DNA of 33,201 bases from Planctomycetota bacterium (GTDB taxonomy: Bacteria > Planctomycetota > Brocadiia > Brocadiales > Brocadiaceae): assembly GCA_016188675.1 (NCBI GenBank), contig JACPHJ010000040.1, forward strand, positions 1 to 33,201, read 5' to 3'. The notes beneath the pieces are model-generated. The model did no database searches. It was not told where the DNA came from and was given only the letters and a program-made list of their open reading frames with translations. The translations under genes were made by a program, and so were the position numbers. Each line of letters opens with the position of its first letter. Positions within the stretch are counted from its first letter, which is position 1. Shown one piece after another: positions 25,101 to 33,201 of this stretch.

Positions 25101-26108
25101 GTGAAAAAACAAATATTGAAACGGACGATTTTGATTGCAGGATTTATGTGCATGATGTTCACTTGCACATTATGGAATATTCATGCAGACACGTATAAGG
25201 ACGGCATGATTACCGTAAGACACGAGGAATTGCCTGTCAAAAGGAACGGCAGCCGTATCCAGTTTAACCATCCTTATGAAATAGTGGGAAATGTCATCAC
25301 GAACGCATTATCTTATATTTATTACGAAGAAAGAGGGTTGTTAAAAAAGAAGGGCTCTCTAAGGGTTTTCCAGGACGATGAAATAAAAAAATTAGTCCCT
25401 TTGATTGTGCAGGCATTCTCAGTTGCAACGTCTGCGCAGGTGGTTGTCGTCTCGTCTTATTCTGAACGCATGCTTTTAACTGACCAGCAGAATTACTGTA
25501 TTTTATTCATTTCGGATCATAGCTTAAACATTGCCTTCAGCCGCATTCATATGTTTCAAACGTATAATGACGCCATGTCAGAGAAAAAAAGAAACACGAT
25601 GTTGAAGGAAAATCCAGCAACAATAAACCACAGCCGTTTTTGGAAATTGGTTCCGTCATCTGGACAACGATGGGAACCCGATCACGAAAACTGGCTGGTC
25701 ATAGATCTGTCTGATGAAGTGTACCAGCAGCCCGTAGCCCAAAGGGTGGGGACGGTTGACGAAAGGATAAAGATGGGTACATCCGAACTGGATACTCGTT
25801 TAAAGAGATTAGAGGAGCGGCTGAGCAATACAGGCGTGCCAAAAGAGCTTGAATCGGCAAGCCCTGCAAGAGAAGTCAGCAGCGAGGGTAAAATAAAAAA
25901 CAAACTAATTGTCCTGCGCGAATTGGTCAACGATGGAATTATTTCTGAAGAAGATTATGATTACAAAAAAGCTAAAATGCTCAGGGAAGGTATGAACGAC
26001 ATGAGCTTAAAAGACCAGTTACGGGAGATAAAAGACCTGAAGACTGAAGGGCTGATTACAGAAGACGATTATAATGAAAAGAAGAAGGAATTATTAGATC
26101 AGTTTTAA
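25101..26108 (+). CDS. Exported protein with two C-terminal SHOCT domains
   Basis: This 335-residue protein starts at the GTG at 25101 with AGGA upstream. A signal peptide (about 1-29, ending NIHADTYK) leads to an uncharacterised alpha/beta region (about 30-200). A linker with a short coiled-coil heptad stretch (about 218-240) follows, then two SHOCT-like helical hairpins (about 273-300 and 307-335). Each SHOCT copy has the pattern LRELxxxGxISEEDYxxKKxxLL. SHOCT domains are thought to mediate oligomerisation or surface binding. The N-terminal domain I cannot name. It follows radA by four bases, yet an exported protein is unlikely to work with RadA. The stop overlaps the stop of the convergent coiled-coil gene. 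Confidence 0.8.
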   Translation: MKKQILKRTILIAGFMCMMFTCTLWNIHADTYKDGMITVRHEELPVKRNGSRIQFNHPYEIVGNVITNALSYIYYEERGLLKKKGSLRVFQDDEIKKLVPLIVQAFSVATSAQVVVVSSYSERMLLTDQQNYCILFISDHSLNIAFSRIHMFQTYNDAMSEKKRNTMLKENPATINHSRFWKLVPSSGQRWEPDHENWLVIDLSDEVYQQPVAQRVGTVDERIKMGTSELDTRLKRLEERLSNTGVPKELESASPAREVSSEGKIKNKLIVLRELVNDGIISEEDYDYKKAKMLREGMNDMSLKDQLREIKDLKTEGLITEDDYNEKKKELLDQF

Positions 26109-26407
26109 TTATTTTTCAGATTCATAAGCATTTGAATTATAGTGTCAATGCGCTGGTTTAACTGGCTTATTTCGCTTCGCAACTGCCCTATCTCGTTCTT
26201 TATTTCGTTTCTTAGCTGTCCCAGTTCGCCCCTTACATTTCCTATGTCTGTATCTATCTTTTGGACGAGATACCTGAAATCGTCTTCTTGTTTCTTTTTA
26301 ACTTCGTCAATTTTGGTTATTATTTCTTCTGTCCGCTCATTGACCACCTGGTATATCAGTTCAAGCGTTACTTTCTTTATGGCTGATGTGATAAGTCCTT
26401 TTACCAT
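26105..26407 (-). CDS. Small coiled-coil protein
   Basis: This 100-residue protein has no signal peptide or enzyme motif. After a short amphipathic N-terminus (about 1-30) nearly the whole chain is a continuous coiled coil with clear heptads; QLRNEIKNEIGQLRSEISQL shows I/L at repeated a/d positions. GGGAG seven bases before the ATG at 26407 and a consensus-like promoter upstream support a real gene. Its stop overlaps that of the SHOCT gene by four bases, tail to tail. No family recognised; short phasin-like or tail-fibre-like coiled coils look similar, so function stays open. Confidence 0.72.
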   Translation of the reverse strand: MVKGLITSAIKKVTLELIYQVVNERTEEIITKIDEVKKKQEDDFRYLVQKIDTDIGNVRGELGQLRNEIKNEIGQLRSEISQLNQRIDTIIQMLMNLKNN

Positions 26408-26458
26408 ACCATTCTCCCTATAGAAGTTGTTGGTGTCGTGGTTGTTTGCTTGACACTA

Positions 26459-26487
26459 AGTATAATCTGTTTATCAAAACATTTCAA
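26459..26487 (-). promoter_or_regulatory. Promoter of the small coiled-coil gene
   Basis: On the - strand TTGAAA (26487-26482) and TATACT (26464-26459) are 17 bases apart. Transcription would start near 26452, about 45 bases before the ATG. Confidence 0.65.
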
Positions 26488-26613
26488 ACATTATCTGGTT
26501 CTTGCTGTATCGGTTCCAGCCCGGCTTTCGGCTGTCTTCTTTAGCTGGTTGGCGAACGATAATATTTCCGGTATTATTTCTGGCAAGTTGTTTTCTTAAG
26601 ATTACTTTCGTGT

Positions 26614-27570
26614 TTACTCCTTATTTTTTGCCGGTTTTAAACCCAGCCAGTCAGGGCATAATAAAACGTGCCACCATAAAAGCATGGCATAGGTAGAGAG
26701 CCGGTAGCGCAGCTTTCGATTCAGAAAAAAGACGAGCACATTGCCAGTAAGGTTTGCAATAAAGTTCAGGAGAATTTTTACAGGATAAAATATCCTGAGC
26801 AGCAGGTACGATGCGGCAGACCTGTTCTTTTTAAAAAAGATATAGAGCGAGCGGCAATACTCGATCTGCGACTGCCAGGGCGCCAGTTTCTTGCTCTGAC
26901 CTCCCAGGTGAATAATCCTGGCTTCCGGCAGGTGAAATACCTTCCAGCCTGCCTTGTGCATGCGGTAGCACCAATCGGTCTCCTCAAGGAAAAAGAAATA
27001 ATCTTCATCCAATTTTCCAACATTTCTTATGGCCTCATTTCTTATCATTACACATGCCCCAATAACTGATTCAACTTCCGTAGGTTGTACGATTTGCTGT
27101 TTCTTGCTCGGATACTTTTGGGGAAAGATCCATTTCAATAAACTTTTGTTCAAAAGCTCTGTTGCTAAAGTCGGATAGTTATCGTAACTGTGCTGCCTTG
27201 TGCCATCCGGTTTTTCAAGTTGTGCCCCGGCAATCCCGACCTCTTTGTGCTGTTCCATAAATGAATACATTACGCGAATGGCGTCTTTGTGTAAGAGGGT
27301 ATCGGTATTTATTAATGTGCTATACCTTACTGCATCTCTTCCCAGCGCCTGATTTACAGCGGCGGCAAATCCCCTGTTTTCCAGGTTCTCCAGGACAATA
27401 ACCTTTGGGAATCGTTCACGCACGGCCTTAACGCTGTCATCCACAGAGCCGTTATCCACAACATATATTTGGTAATGAAGTCCAATAATGGTTGTATTAA
27501 TAGATTCAATGCAATCGAGTAATAATTGCCTTGTATTCCAGTTTACAATAATAAAGCACAGGTCAACCAT
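26614..27570 (-). CDS. GT2-family glycosyltransferase (rhamnosyltransferase-like)
   Basis: A GT-A fold glycosyltransferase of 318 residues. The nucleotide-sugar half shows FIIVNWNTRQLL, VVDNGSVDDSV and the DXD-like NTDT. The acceptor half has GACVMIRNEAI and DEDYFFFLEETDWCYRMHKAGW, a motif of bacterial rhamnosyl/WcaA-type GT2 enzymes. A hydrophobic C-terminal segment (about 250-285) likely associates with the membrane. It is the last gene of the surface-glycan cluster, 18 bases after the other GT2. The ATG at 27570 has no clear ribosome binding site, suggesting coupled translation. Confidence 0.9.
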   Translation of the reverse strand: MVDLCFIIVNWNTRQLLLDCIESINTTIIGLHYQIYVVDNGSVDDSVKAVRERFPKVIVLENLENRGFAAAVNQALGRDAVRYSTLINTDTLLHKDAIRVMYSFMEQHKEVGIAGAQLEKPDGTRQHSYDNYPTLATELLNKSLLKWIFPQKYPSKKQQIVQPTEVESVIGACVMIRNEAIRNVGKLDEDYFFFLEETDWCYRMHKAGWKVFHLPEARIIHLGGQSKKLAPWQSQIEYCRSLYIFFKKNRSAASYLLLRIFYPVKILLNFIANLTGNVLVFFLNRKLRYRLSTYAMLLWWHVLLCPDWLGLKPAKNKE

Positions 27571-27588
27571 GTGTGTAATGAATATATG

Positions 27589-28533
27589 CTATTTTGATTT
27601 ATGAAAAAAGGTACATACGTAGTATCTCATCGCCCTGAAATTTAAAGGGTCGTTTTTTAAGGACAGGCCAAAATTTTCATTCGCACGTTTTTTATCACCT
27701 ATCCTTAAATAATGCCGGCCAATCTTTGCATAGTGTGAAGCCAACCGCTTTTTATAAAGTTTTTCGGTAATGCCATTTTCGGCGTCTTTAAACTTATTAT
27801 ATATTTTATCGATTATTATTTTTTGGTATTTCAGGACGTTGTTTCTGTTCTTACTCAAAGAATGTGGATTGTGCCTGTACTTGACGAGCAGTGTATTAAT
27901 TCCTGCGACTTTGAAATGAAATGCAATTCGTAACCACATGTCCCAGTCCTGACAGTTGACGAGTTGTTCATCGAACAATCCCGTCGTTTCGAATACCTCT
28001 TTTCGTACAATTACGGATGAGGAAATTATAAAGTTCTGTTCGGAAAATAATTGGATAAAAATGTTACCTGATGGCAATTGTTTCTTTGCGCTTCCGTTAA
28101 ACTCACAACCATCGTTGTCTATGTTTATGTGTTTTGAATATACCATATCGACATACGGATGTTTGTTGAAATACTCAATATCGGTTTGCAATTTTTCCGG
28201 CAGCCAGAGGTCGTCCGCATCAATAAAAGCTATATATTTACCCTGTGCTGATCGAATCCCGGCGTTTCTTGCTATAGGCAATCCTCTGTTTTGTTCAAAT
28301 TGAATGTATTTTATCCTTTGGAGAATTGGTTCTAATACCTCTTTTGTATTGTCTGTGGACCCGTCATCTATTACGATAATTTCATAAGAATTGTAGGTCT
28401 GAGCAAGAATTGATCCGATTGAATGGGGTAAAAAAGCAGCACAATTGTATGCAGGTAATATTATGCTTACAAGAGGTAAGTTATCAGGCACGATATTAAA
28501 TTCCTTTAATGGTGTTAATGAATTTTGGGACAT
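27589..28533 (-). CDS. GT2-family glycosyltransferase
   Basis: This 314-residue GT-A glycosyltransferase has VSIILPAYNCAAFLPHSI, VIDDGSTDNTKEV, NRGLPIARNAGI, the metal-binding DADD (FIDADDLWLPEKL) and the acceptor-site CQDWDMWLRIA. The C-terminus (about 240-314) is helical and TPR-like. Two starts are possible: the ATG at 28533 (AAGG upstream, overlapping the previous gene by 38 bases) or the GTG at 28491 (AAAGGA upstream, just after the previous stop). It sits inside the glycan cluster; donor and acceptor sugars cannot be told. Confidence 0.9.
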   Translation of the reverse strand: MSQNSLTPLKEFNIVPDNLPLVSIILPAYNCAAFLPHSIGSILAQTYNSYEIIVIDDGSTDNTKEVLEPILQRIKYIQFEQNRGLPIARNAGIRSAQGKYIAFIDADDLWLPEKLQTDIEYFNKHPYVDMVYSKHINIDNDGCEFNGSAKKQLPSGNIFIQLFSEQNFIISSSVIVRKEVFETTGLFDEQLVNCQDWDMWLRIAFHFKVAGINTLLVKYRHNPHSLSKNRNNVLKYQKIIIDKIYNKFKDAENGITEKLYKKRLASHYAKIGRHYLRIGDKKRANENFGLSLKNDPLNFRAMRYYVCTFFHKSK

Positions 28534-29482
28534 TTGCCTTCAGCGAATACTGGGATTCCACTGTTTTTTTCCCTTCGAGTCCTATCCGTTCCCGAAGGGA
28601 CTTGTCATTAATGAGGAGACTTATCTTTTCAATCCATTCCTGATTGTATGACGCAAATAAACCATTAATACCTTCCTGTATGATTTCATCGTGTACGCCT
28701 ACCGGAGAGCAGACGACGGGAATTCCAACAGAAAGATATTGTAATAACTTTGTTGCACATTTGCCTTTTGTCCATTCATGATTGGGTAAAGGCGCAAGAC
28801 CTATGTCAATATCCTGTAAATCTGAGTTCTCATCCTCCATTGCCCAGGGCTTTTTGATAACGGGCATCTTCTTGCACTCAAAAAAATCGTTACAGATAAT
28901 CTTTAGTTCTACAGCATCATGCTGGCTTGCCAAATAGTCAAAGGCAGGAGTCAATTCCTTTAAGAACGGGAGCGAAGACTTGCTTCCGATCCAGCCGATG
29001 GTGACTGTTTCTTTATTCCTGTGATAATCTTTCGTTGTGTATCGACTCGTGTCGATTGCTGTTGGTATGATGAGGATATGTTTATTATACGGCAAAGCCT
29101 GAGATTTTAGATATTGATTGCCAGCGATCACCTGATCGCTGTACCTGACCATTCTGGCAAAGGTCCTTCTGCGCTTGAAAGATCGGCCGCCGCCATCCAC
29201 AGGACTCTTAAACATAACGGCGTCATCAAAGTCATAGATAATTTTGATATGTTTTCTTTTGAGATACCAGAGTTGCCAGCGCCACAGCCGTTTCTTTTGA
29301 ACAAAGAGTATATCGTAATCCTGAATCTCAGAGAAGAGTTTCATCCACTTCCAGAAAGAATCCGGGAAGAGCGCGACCTTTGACTCTATTTGAGATTCCT
29401 TGAGGTAAGGAATGTATTGTAATACCCTGTATCTGCTTGCAGGGTGTTCCCACTCCTGAATGAGAAAATAGACTTTCTTCAT
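28496..29482 (-). CDS. GT4-type glycosyltransferase
   Basis: From the ATG at 29482 the protein has 328 residues. The N-terminal half binds the acceptor (SRYRVLQYIPYLKESQI, IIYDFDDAVMFKSP). The C-terminal half is the Rossmann domain with VTIGWIGSKSSLPFL, KLLQYLSVGIPVVCSPVGVHDEII and GINGLF, typical of group 1 (GT4) transferases. The start is set by the ATGA overlap with the stop of the preceding kinase-like gene, a classic coupled junction. An upstream in-frame ATG at 29503 would create a 25-base overlap without a better ribosome binding site. It probably adds a sugar during lipopolysaccharide or capsule assembly. Confidence 0.88.
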   Translation of the reverse strand: MKKVYFLIQEWEHPASRYRVLQYIPYLKESQIESKVALFPDSFWKWMKLFSEIQDYDILFVQKKRLWRWQLWYLKRKHIKIIYDFDDAVMFKSPVDGGGRSFKRRRTFARMVRYSDQVIAGNQYLKSQALPYNKHILIIPTAIDTSRYTTKDYHRNKETVTIGWIGSKSSLPFLKELTPAFDYLASQHDAVELKIICNDFFECKKMPVIKKPWAMEDENSDLQDIDIGLAPLPNHEWTKGKCATKLLQYLSVGIPVVCSPVGVHDEIIQEGINGLFASYNQEWIEKISLLINDKSLRERIGLEGKKTVESQYSLKANVPKFINTIKGI

Positions 29483-31152
29483 GGTGAAATTTTCGGATTC
29501 CATACATGTTTTCGTTGCAGGCTTGATTGAAAAATCGCCCGCAACGCCCGTTTGTTTTCGCTATCAGGGCGTTTCGTTCCGGTATATGCCTGATAGAATC
29601 GCAGCCTGTCGGTGAATGTAATATAGTTAGGCAAGGATGCGTTTAATTGCGACAAATTTTTGATCTTCTTTTTGAAAGTGATTTTTTTGTTAAAACATAC
29701 CCGGTCTAAATCCAGATAAAAAAAATCCCACGCATCCGGCAATTCCATAACCATAATATTATTTGCCTTCAAATCAGCATGATAAACACCGGAGTTGTGC
29801 AGTTGTTTAAAAGATTGCGCCAGACAGGAGATAAACAGCTTTTTTTCCCCAAAAATACCCGGTTTGGAAGGATTAGAAAACCTCTCGCTGACGTATTTGT
29901 TGCAAGGAAGGCATGCAGAAATATCCTCCATTATGACAAAACTCTTTTCTACTCTGGCCAACTTTTTTTCTTCACATAAAGCGATAGGTTTGGGTGTATG
30001 AAAATGTAATGCCATCAAACCGTGCGCAGCCAGCCACGCCTTTCGCGCAGGAGAGTTTTTGGAAAAATAGAAAAATCTCTTAATTAAAGATGGATATTTA
30101 TATTCTTTGATACACACGCTTTTAATACTTCCTCTGGATACCGGTACAATAGTGATGCATGTTTTAGGGGAGTTTTTTATGACACTATTTAATCCTTCCC
30201 TTATGATTGCAGTGTGTTTATTAATTAGTTCTGATAGCGAACCGGCATTCCACTCATTTCTCATATTTATTGTATAATTGTTGTGTCTGGCAATCTTAAA
30301 CACATTGTTATTTTTTAAACATTTTTTTGTCCTGCTGTTCCAGAGTCTGCGCTTGATCCTGTGGACTTCTTCAAAAACAGCCCTGCGAAAAATTGCCCTG
30401 TTTTTGGATTCTGACAATTTGTTTGTATAACTATCTATCAATTCTTCTATTTCCTCACTTGTACAGGTATCGATGAGAGAATAGATTAATCTTGATAATT
30501 CCCGAATCTTCCGTGTCAGAGGTATTTCCCTCATAAATTTAGTGCGCCCGGTATCGAGCAGATAAAATTCGGTTATGTTGTCCTTGTTAACAAGGATGTT
30601 TTCTGCATGAAGCTCGCCATGGACAATTCCACAATCGTGCATCTTATTGACGGAAAAGGCGAGTTGTTTGATTATGTTATTTTTCTTTGAGAAATCGGGA
30701 TTGGCTGAGGTTTGCTGTGAATCAAATAACAGTTCCTTCACCGGTATGCTATTGGGTATTGCCTTTGAAATTATGTAACAGTCTTTCAGCATTCCCAAAC
30801 GTCTCCTTTCTCCAACGGCGATAGGTTCGGCTGTAAGCAGGTTTTTCGTGAGCAATAAATGACTATTTTCCCATTCTCTTTGCGCCTTGGATACGGAAAA
30901 TAACGATTTGAAGGCGTCCGGTAGTTGTCTTGTTGTATACTGTTTTATATAGAATGACCGGCTATTGCTTGTATATTTTGATACTTTTTTAAAATATCCG
31001 CTGTGAATTATTTCGCAGTTTTTACCCTCAGCCATCGAGGCTAATATTTCTTCCAAAATGTCCAATGAGATACCTTTTACCAGCCAATGAATGTTGTTTA
31101 TGGTGTGATGGTGAGTATCTTTTTGTGTTGAGTTAAAATAAATATTTGCCAC
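29479..31152 (-). CDS. Tandem double lipopolysaccharide-kinase (WaaP/Kdo kinase-like) protein
   Basis: The 557 residues hold two protein-kinase-like domains of the WaaP/Kdo-kinase family, which phosphorylate sugars of the lipopolysaccharide core. Domain 1 (about 40-270) has the catalytic-loop motif HGELHAEN (178-185) and FYLLDTGR. Domain 2 (about 330-540) has HADLKANN (458-465) and FFYLDLDR. In domain 1 the catalytic aspartate is a glutamate (Glu180), while domain 2 keeps Asp460. So one half may be inactive or regulatory. The start is a GTG at 31152, six bases after the GT4 stop, with a weak ribosome binding site. The C-terminus overlaps the next gene by ATGA. WaaP-family proteins normally have one domain of about 250 residues, so the duplication is unusual. 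Confidence 0.83.
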   Translation of the reverse strand: MANIYFNSTQKDTHHHTINNIHWLVKGISLDILEEILASMAEGKNCEIIHSGYFKKVSKYTSNSRSFYIKQYTTRQLPDAFKSLFSVSKAQREWENSHLLLTKNLLTAEPIAVGERRRLGMLKDCYIISKAIPNSIPVKELLFDSQQTSANPDFSKKNNIIKQLAFSVNKMHDCGIVHGELHAENILVNKDNITEFYLLDTGRTKFMREIPLTRKIRELSRLIYSLIDTCTSEEIEELIDSYTNKLSESKNRAIFRRAVFEEVHRIKRRLWNSRTKKCLKNNNVFKIARHNNYTINMRNEWNAGSLSELINKHTAIIREGLNSVIKNSPKTCITIVPVSRGSIKSVCIKEYKYPSLIKRFFYFSKNSPARKAWLAAHGLMALHFHTPKPIALCEEKKLARVEKSFVIMEDISACLPCNKYVSERFSNPSKPGIFGEKKLFISCLAQSFKQLHNSGVYHADLKANNIMVMELPDAWDFFYLDLDRVCFNKKITFKKKIKNLSQLNASLPNYITFTDRLRFYQAYTGTKRPDSENKRALRAIFQSSLQRKHVWNPKISP

Positions 31153-31158
31153 GGATTT

Positions 31159-32313
31159 TTATGAATTAATATTTATGACCTTTTGATAGATACGAAGTGT
31201 TTTTTCAACGTTAGCTTCGAAGGAATACGTCTCTGATTTTTGCCTTGCAGCAGAGCCCATTTGGTTTCTTTTGCCTTCCTCTAAAAGTGAATTAACATAG
31301 CGTGCTATTTCTTTCGCATCAATGGGGTAATTAATAACAAAACCGTCTTTGCCGTGTGTAATGACCTCTGAAACACCGCTGGTCCTGCTTGCAATAACCG
31401 GGAGTCCTGATGCCATTGCCTCCAGACAGGCAGTGCCGAAGGCGTCATACTCGCTTGGGAAAACGAAAATATCGCCTGCCGCATAAATTTCCTGGATATT
31501 TTTGTATACACCGGCAAAGATTATCTTATCAGTAATCCCATTATCTTTTGCAAGTTTCTGGTACTTTCTGACTTTTCCTTTCCCTACGACGAGCAGTTTT
31601 AGCTTTTTATCTTTGTCAATCAAAGGGAATGCATCTATAACGTATTTTAAGCCTTTTCTCTTAAACCCGGAACCAACAAACAGCAAAAGAATTTCATCCG
31701 GCGCTACGTTATATTTTGCTCGTATAGCGGTGCTGTATTTTAGCCTATTTTGAGGAGTAAATACCATAGTATTAACTCCATTATAAATAACCTCTATGTC
31801 ATTTGCAGGTAATTTGTAATGATGTATGATTTCTTTCTTGCATTGTTCTGATATGCAAGTCACTTGTTTATAGAGTTTTCTTTTAAAAATGATCCTTTCA
31901 AGAAGAAGGATGCTCATATGTCTGGGATTAAGGTACATGATAATCTTGCCAAATACCCATTGCATCAAGGGGTAGGTATGCATCATATAATCCCAATGGC
32001 ATCCACCTCCCACCCGGTAAATATCCTGAAATAGCGTTTGTGTAAATCCATGGACGATATCAAATTTTATTCCCGCTTTTTTAATGATTTTAGGGGCATT
32101 TAGCGCAAACGACCAGTATTTTAAGGGTGACCAGAGGGCAACGGCAGGCACATGGTGAAGAAACAACCTCTTATCCTGATCTTGTCTGAATTTATGTGCA
32201 AATATATGAACTTCGTGTCCCTGGTTAAGCAGGTGGCCGGATAGGTTGAACACATAACTTTCCACGCCGCCCTTTTCCCTTATAAACTGATATACTACCA
32301 AAGCAATTTTCAT
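31159..32313 (-). CDS. GT4-family glycosyltransferase
   Basis: A GT-B fold enzyme of 384 residues. The N-terminal domain starts MKIALVVYQFIREKGGVESYV with the Gly-Gly acceptor loop. The C-terminal Rossmann domain has LLLFVGSGFKRKGLKYVIDAF (split over residues of the usual phosphate-binding strand) and VFPSEYDAFGTACLEAMASGLPVIAS. The E-x7-E motif appears as Asp-x7-Glu. It resembles core-sugar transferases of the WaaG/RfaG kind in layout, and its position just before a WaaP-like kinase gene parallels core-oligosaccharide operons. ATG at 32313; no strong ribosome binding site seen. Confidence 0.9.
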   Translation of the reverse strand: MKIALVVYQFIREKGGVESYVFNLSGHLLNQGHEVHIFAHKFRQDQDKRLFLHHVPAVALWSPLKYWSFALNAPKIIKKAGIKFDIVHGFTQTLFQDIYRVGGGCHWDYMMHTYPLMQWVFGKIIMYLNPRHMSILLLERIIFKRKLYKQVTCISEQCKKEIIHHYKLPANDIEVIYNGVNTMVFTPQNRLKYSTAIRAKYNVAPDEILLLFVGSGFKRKGLKYVIDAFPLIDKDKKLKLLVVGKGKVRKYQKLAKDNGITDKIIFAGVYKNIQEIYAAGDIFVFPSEYDAFGTACLEAMASGLPVIASRTSGVSEVITHGKDGFVINYPIDAKEIARYVNSLLEEGKRNQMGSAARQKSETYSFEANVEKTLRIYQKVININS

Positions 32314-32356
32314 AGAAAATCAAAGTTACAAATTAACGTACAGGGTTTCAGAGTTA

Positions 32357-32472
32357 AGATTCTTCGGTCGCTTTGCTCCCTCAGAATGACAAGAACGCCT
32401 TGCTTCATATCGTTCTGAAGGAGTGAAGGATTCAGTATAACAATGTGTCATTCTGAGCGGAGCGAAGAATCT
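32357..32472. repeat. Dispersed palindromic repeat, GAAGCGAAGAATC type
   Basis: AGATTCTTCGGTCGC...TCAGAATGAC (32357-32390) and GTCATTCTGAGCGGAGCGAAGAATCT (32447-32472) face each other. A degenerate third unit (GTTCTGAAGGAGTGAAGGATTCAG) lies between them. Same family as 6144-6230. The right arm overlaps the end of the TPR gene. Confidence 0.75.
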
Positions 32473-33201
32473 AATTCATTATCTTCAGGTTTATTTACCA
32501 ACTCTTCTTTGATTATTGCCAGATTGTTTCTTGCCTTTTCGTTGTGGGGATCAAGCCTCAGTACTTCTTCGAATTCAGAGATGGCTTCGTTTAACTGCCC
32601 GTCTTCCGCATAAATTATACCTAAATTATTATGCGCCTTTACATAATTTTTGTTAAGTTTGAGAACTTTTTTAAATTCATCGGAGGCGTTCTGTATCATC
32701 CCTTTTTGGTAATACATCGTCCCAAGGTTAAAATGGGACTGGATATAATCGGGGTTTATGTTTATGGCTTCTTTAAAAGCGGTTATTGCCTGATCAAAAA
32801 GTCCGCTCTTACTGTATATCGTGCCAATATTATTATATGCCGCATGATATAAGGGATACAATCGGAGTGATTCTTTGTAGTAATCCAGCGCCTTTTCATA
32901 TTTTTCTTCTCTGACGTATACATTTCCTAATGCATGGTGAAGCAATGCCGCCTCTGGCGCATCATTAAGTGTTTTTACGAAGAAGGTCTTTTCGTCCACC
33001 CAGTCATTATTTCGGAGAAGAGTTTTACCTGAATAAAAAATGAGGAGTGCAATGAGAATGGGAATAGTTATATATTTTAGCTTCCTGATTTCCCATCCAC
33101 GGGACAGTAATGCCGATGTTATTCCACAAAATGCAAGTGAAGGGATATATAAAAATCTTTCTGCGGTAACAAAACCCATATCCCACGGCGCCGAGATGCG
33201 A
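32448..33201 (-). CDS. Membrane/TPR protein, C-terminal part (cut by window end)
   Basis: The open frame runs past 33201, so the true start lies outside; in-frame codons upstream of the ATG at 33179 read RISAPWD, continuing the protein. The visible N-terminal part (AERFLYIPS then two hydrophobic segments) resembles the end of the membrane region of TMTC-like / GT-C glycosyltransferase-fold proteins. Four and a half TPR repeats of 34 residues follow (for example AAYNNIGTIYSKSGLFDQAI). The C-terminus DSSLRSE and the stop are encoded by a dispersed repeat. It heads the visible glycan cluster on the - strand and may act in protein or glycan modification at the membrane. Confidence 0.82.
   Translation of the reverse strand, partial: RISAPWDMGFVTAERFLYIPSLAFCGITSALLSRGWEIRKLKYITIPILIALLIFYSGKTLLRNNDWVDEKTFFVKTLNDAPEAALLHHALGNVYVREEKYEKALDYYKESLRLYPLYHAAYNNIGTIYSKSGLFDQAITAFKEAININPDYIQSHFNLGTMYYQKGMIQNASDEFKKVLKLNKNYVKAHNNLGIIYAEDGQLNEAISEFEEVLRLDPHNEKARNNLAIIKEELVNKPEDNELDSSLRSE

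Noticed and set aside
26438-26466. TTGACA near TATAAT on the + strand at 26450-26466
   Set aside because: The two hexamers are only a few bases apart, so they cannot form a promoter on that strand.

Overview
The window reads as a chromosomal stretch of a moderately AT-rich Gram-negative bacterium, most likely an anammox planctomycete of the order Brocadiales (Brocadia/Kuenenia/Jettenia type). This assignment is inference. It rests on an FNT-family formate/nitrite channel and an HPP-family (nitrite-transporter-like) membrane protein in one neighbourhood, a long RNase HII-like protein of the kind I associate with planctomycetes, a hexulose-phosphate synthase-RraA fusion, a surface protein with an 'IKPETINLKSKGKF'-type beta domain, and dispersed palindromic repeats. 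No rRNA, tRNA, CRISPR array, transposase or phage gene was seen.

Left part (1-6107, all + strand): a small unrecognised membrane protein is followed by a strong intrinsic terminator. Then come the HPP-family membrane protein, a large Cache-HAMP-PAS-PAS-PAS sensor that stops without any output domain, a membrane-anchored coiled-coil protein, a stand-alone receiver domain and the FNT channel with its own terminator. Together they look like a membrane sensing and anion (nitrite/formate) transport neighbourhood.

Middle-left (6108-15764): an exported eight-repeat PQQ-type beta-propeller, hisB, hisC and hisD all lie on the - strand. hisD has a consensus sigma70-type promoter and a terminator-like leader hairpin, and it diverges from the + strand RNase HII-like gene. 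asd follows on +. A GlcF-like iron-sulfur protein and an exported Thr/Pro-linker protein follow on -.

Middle-right (15765-26407): mutL, a QueD/PTPS-family gene, the HPS-RraA fusion, and an mcsA-mcsB-clpC protein-arginine-phosphorylation/proteolysis operon. clpC is cut by an in-frame TAA that separates its last ~95 residues. Then come radA and an exported SHOCT-domain protein, facing a small - strand coiled-coil gene with a good promoter.

Right end (26614-33201, all - strand): a tightly packed surface-glycan cluster. In transcription order it holds a membrane/TPR protein (cut by the window end), a GT4 glycosyltransferase, a tandem double WaaP/Kdo-kinase-like protein, a second GT4-type glycosyltransferase and two GT2 glycosyltransferases. 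Short palindromic repeats of three kinds sit between genes, and one copy supplies the last codons and stop of the TPR gene.
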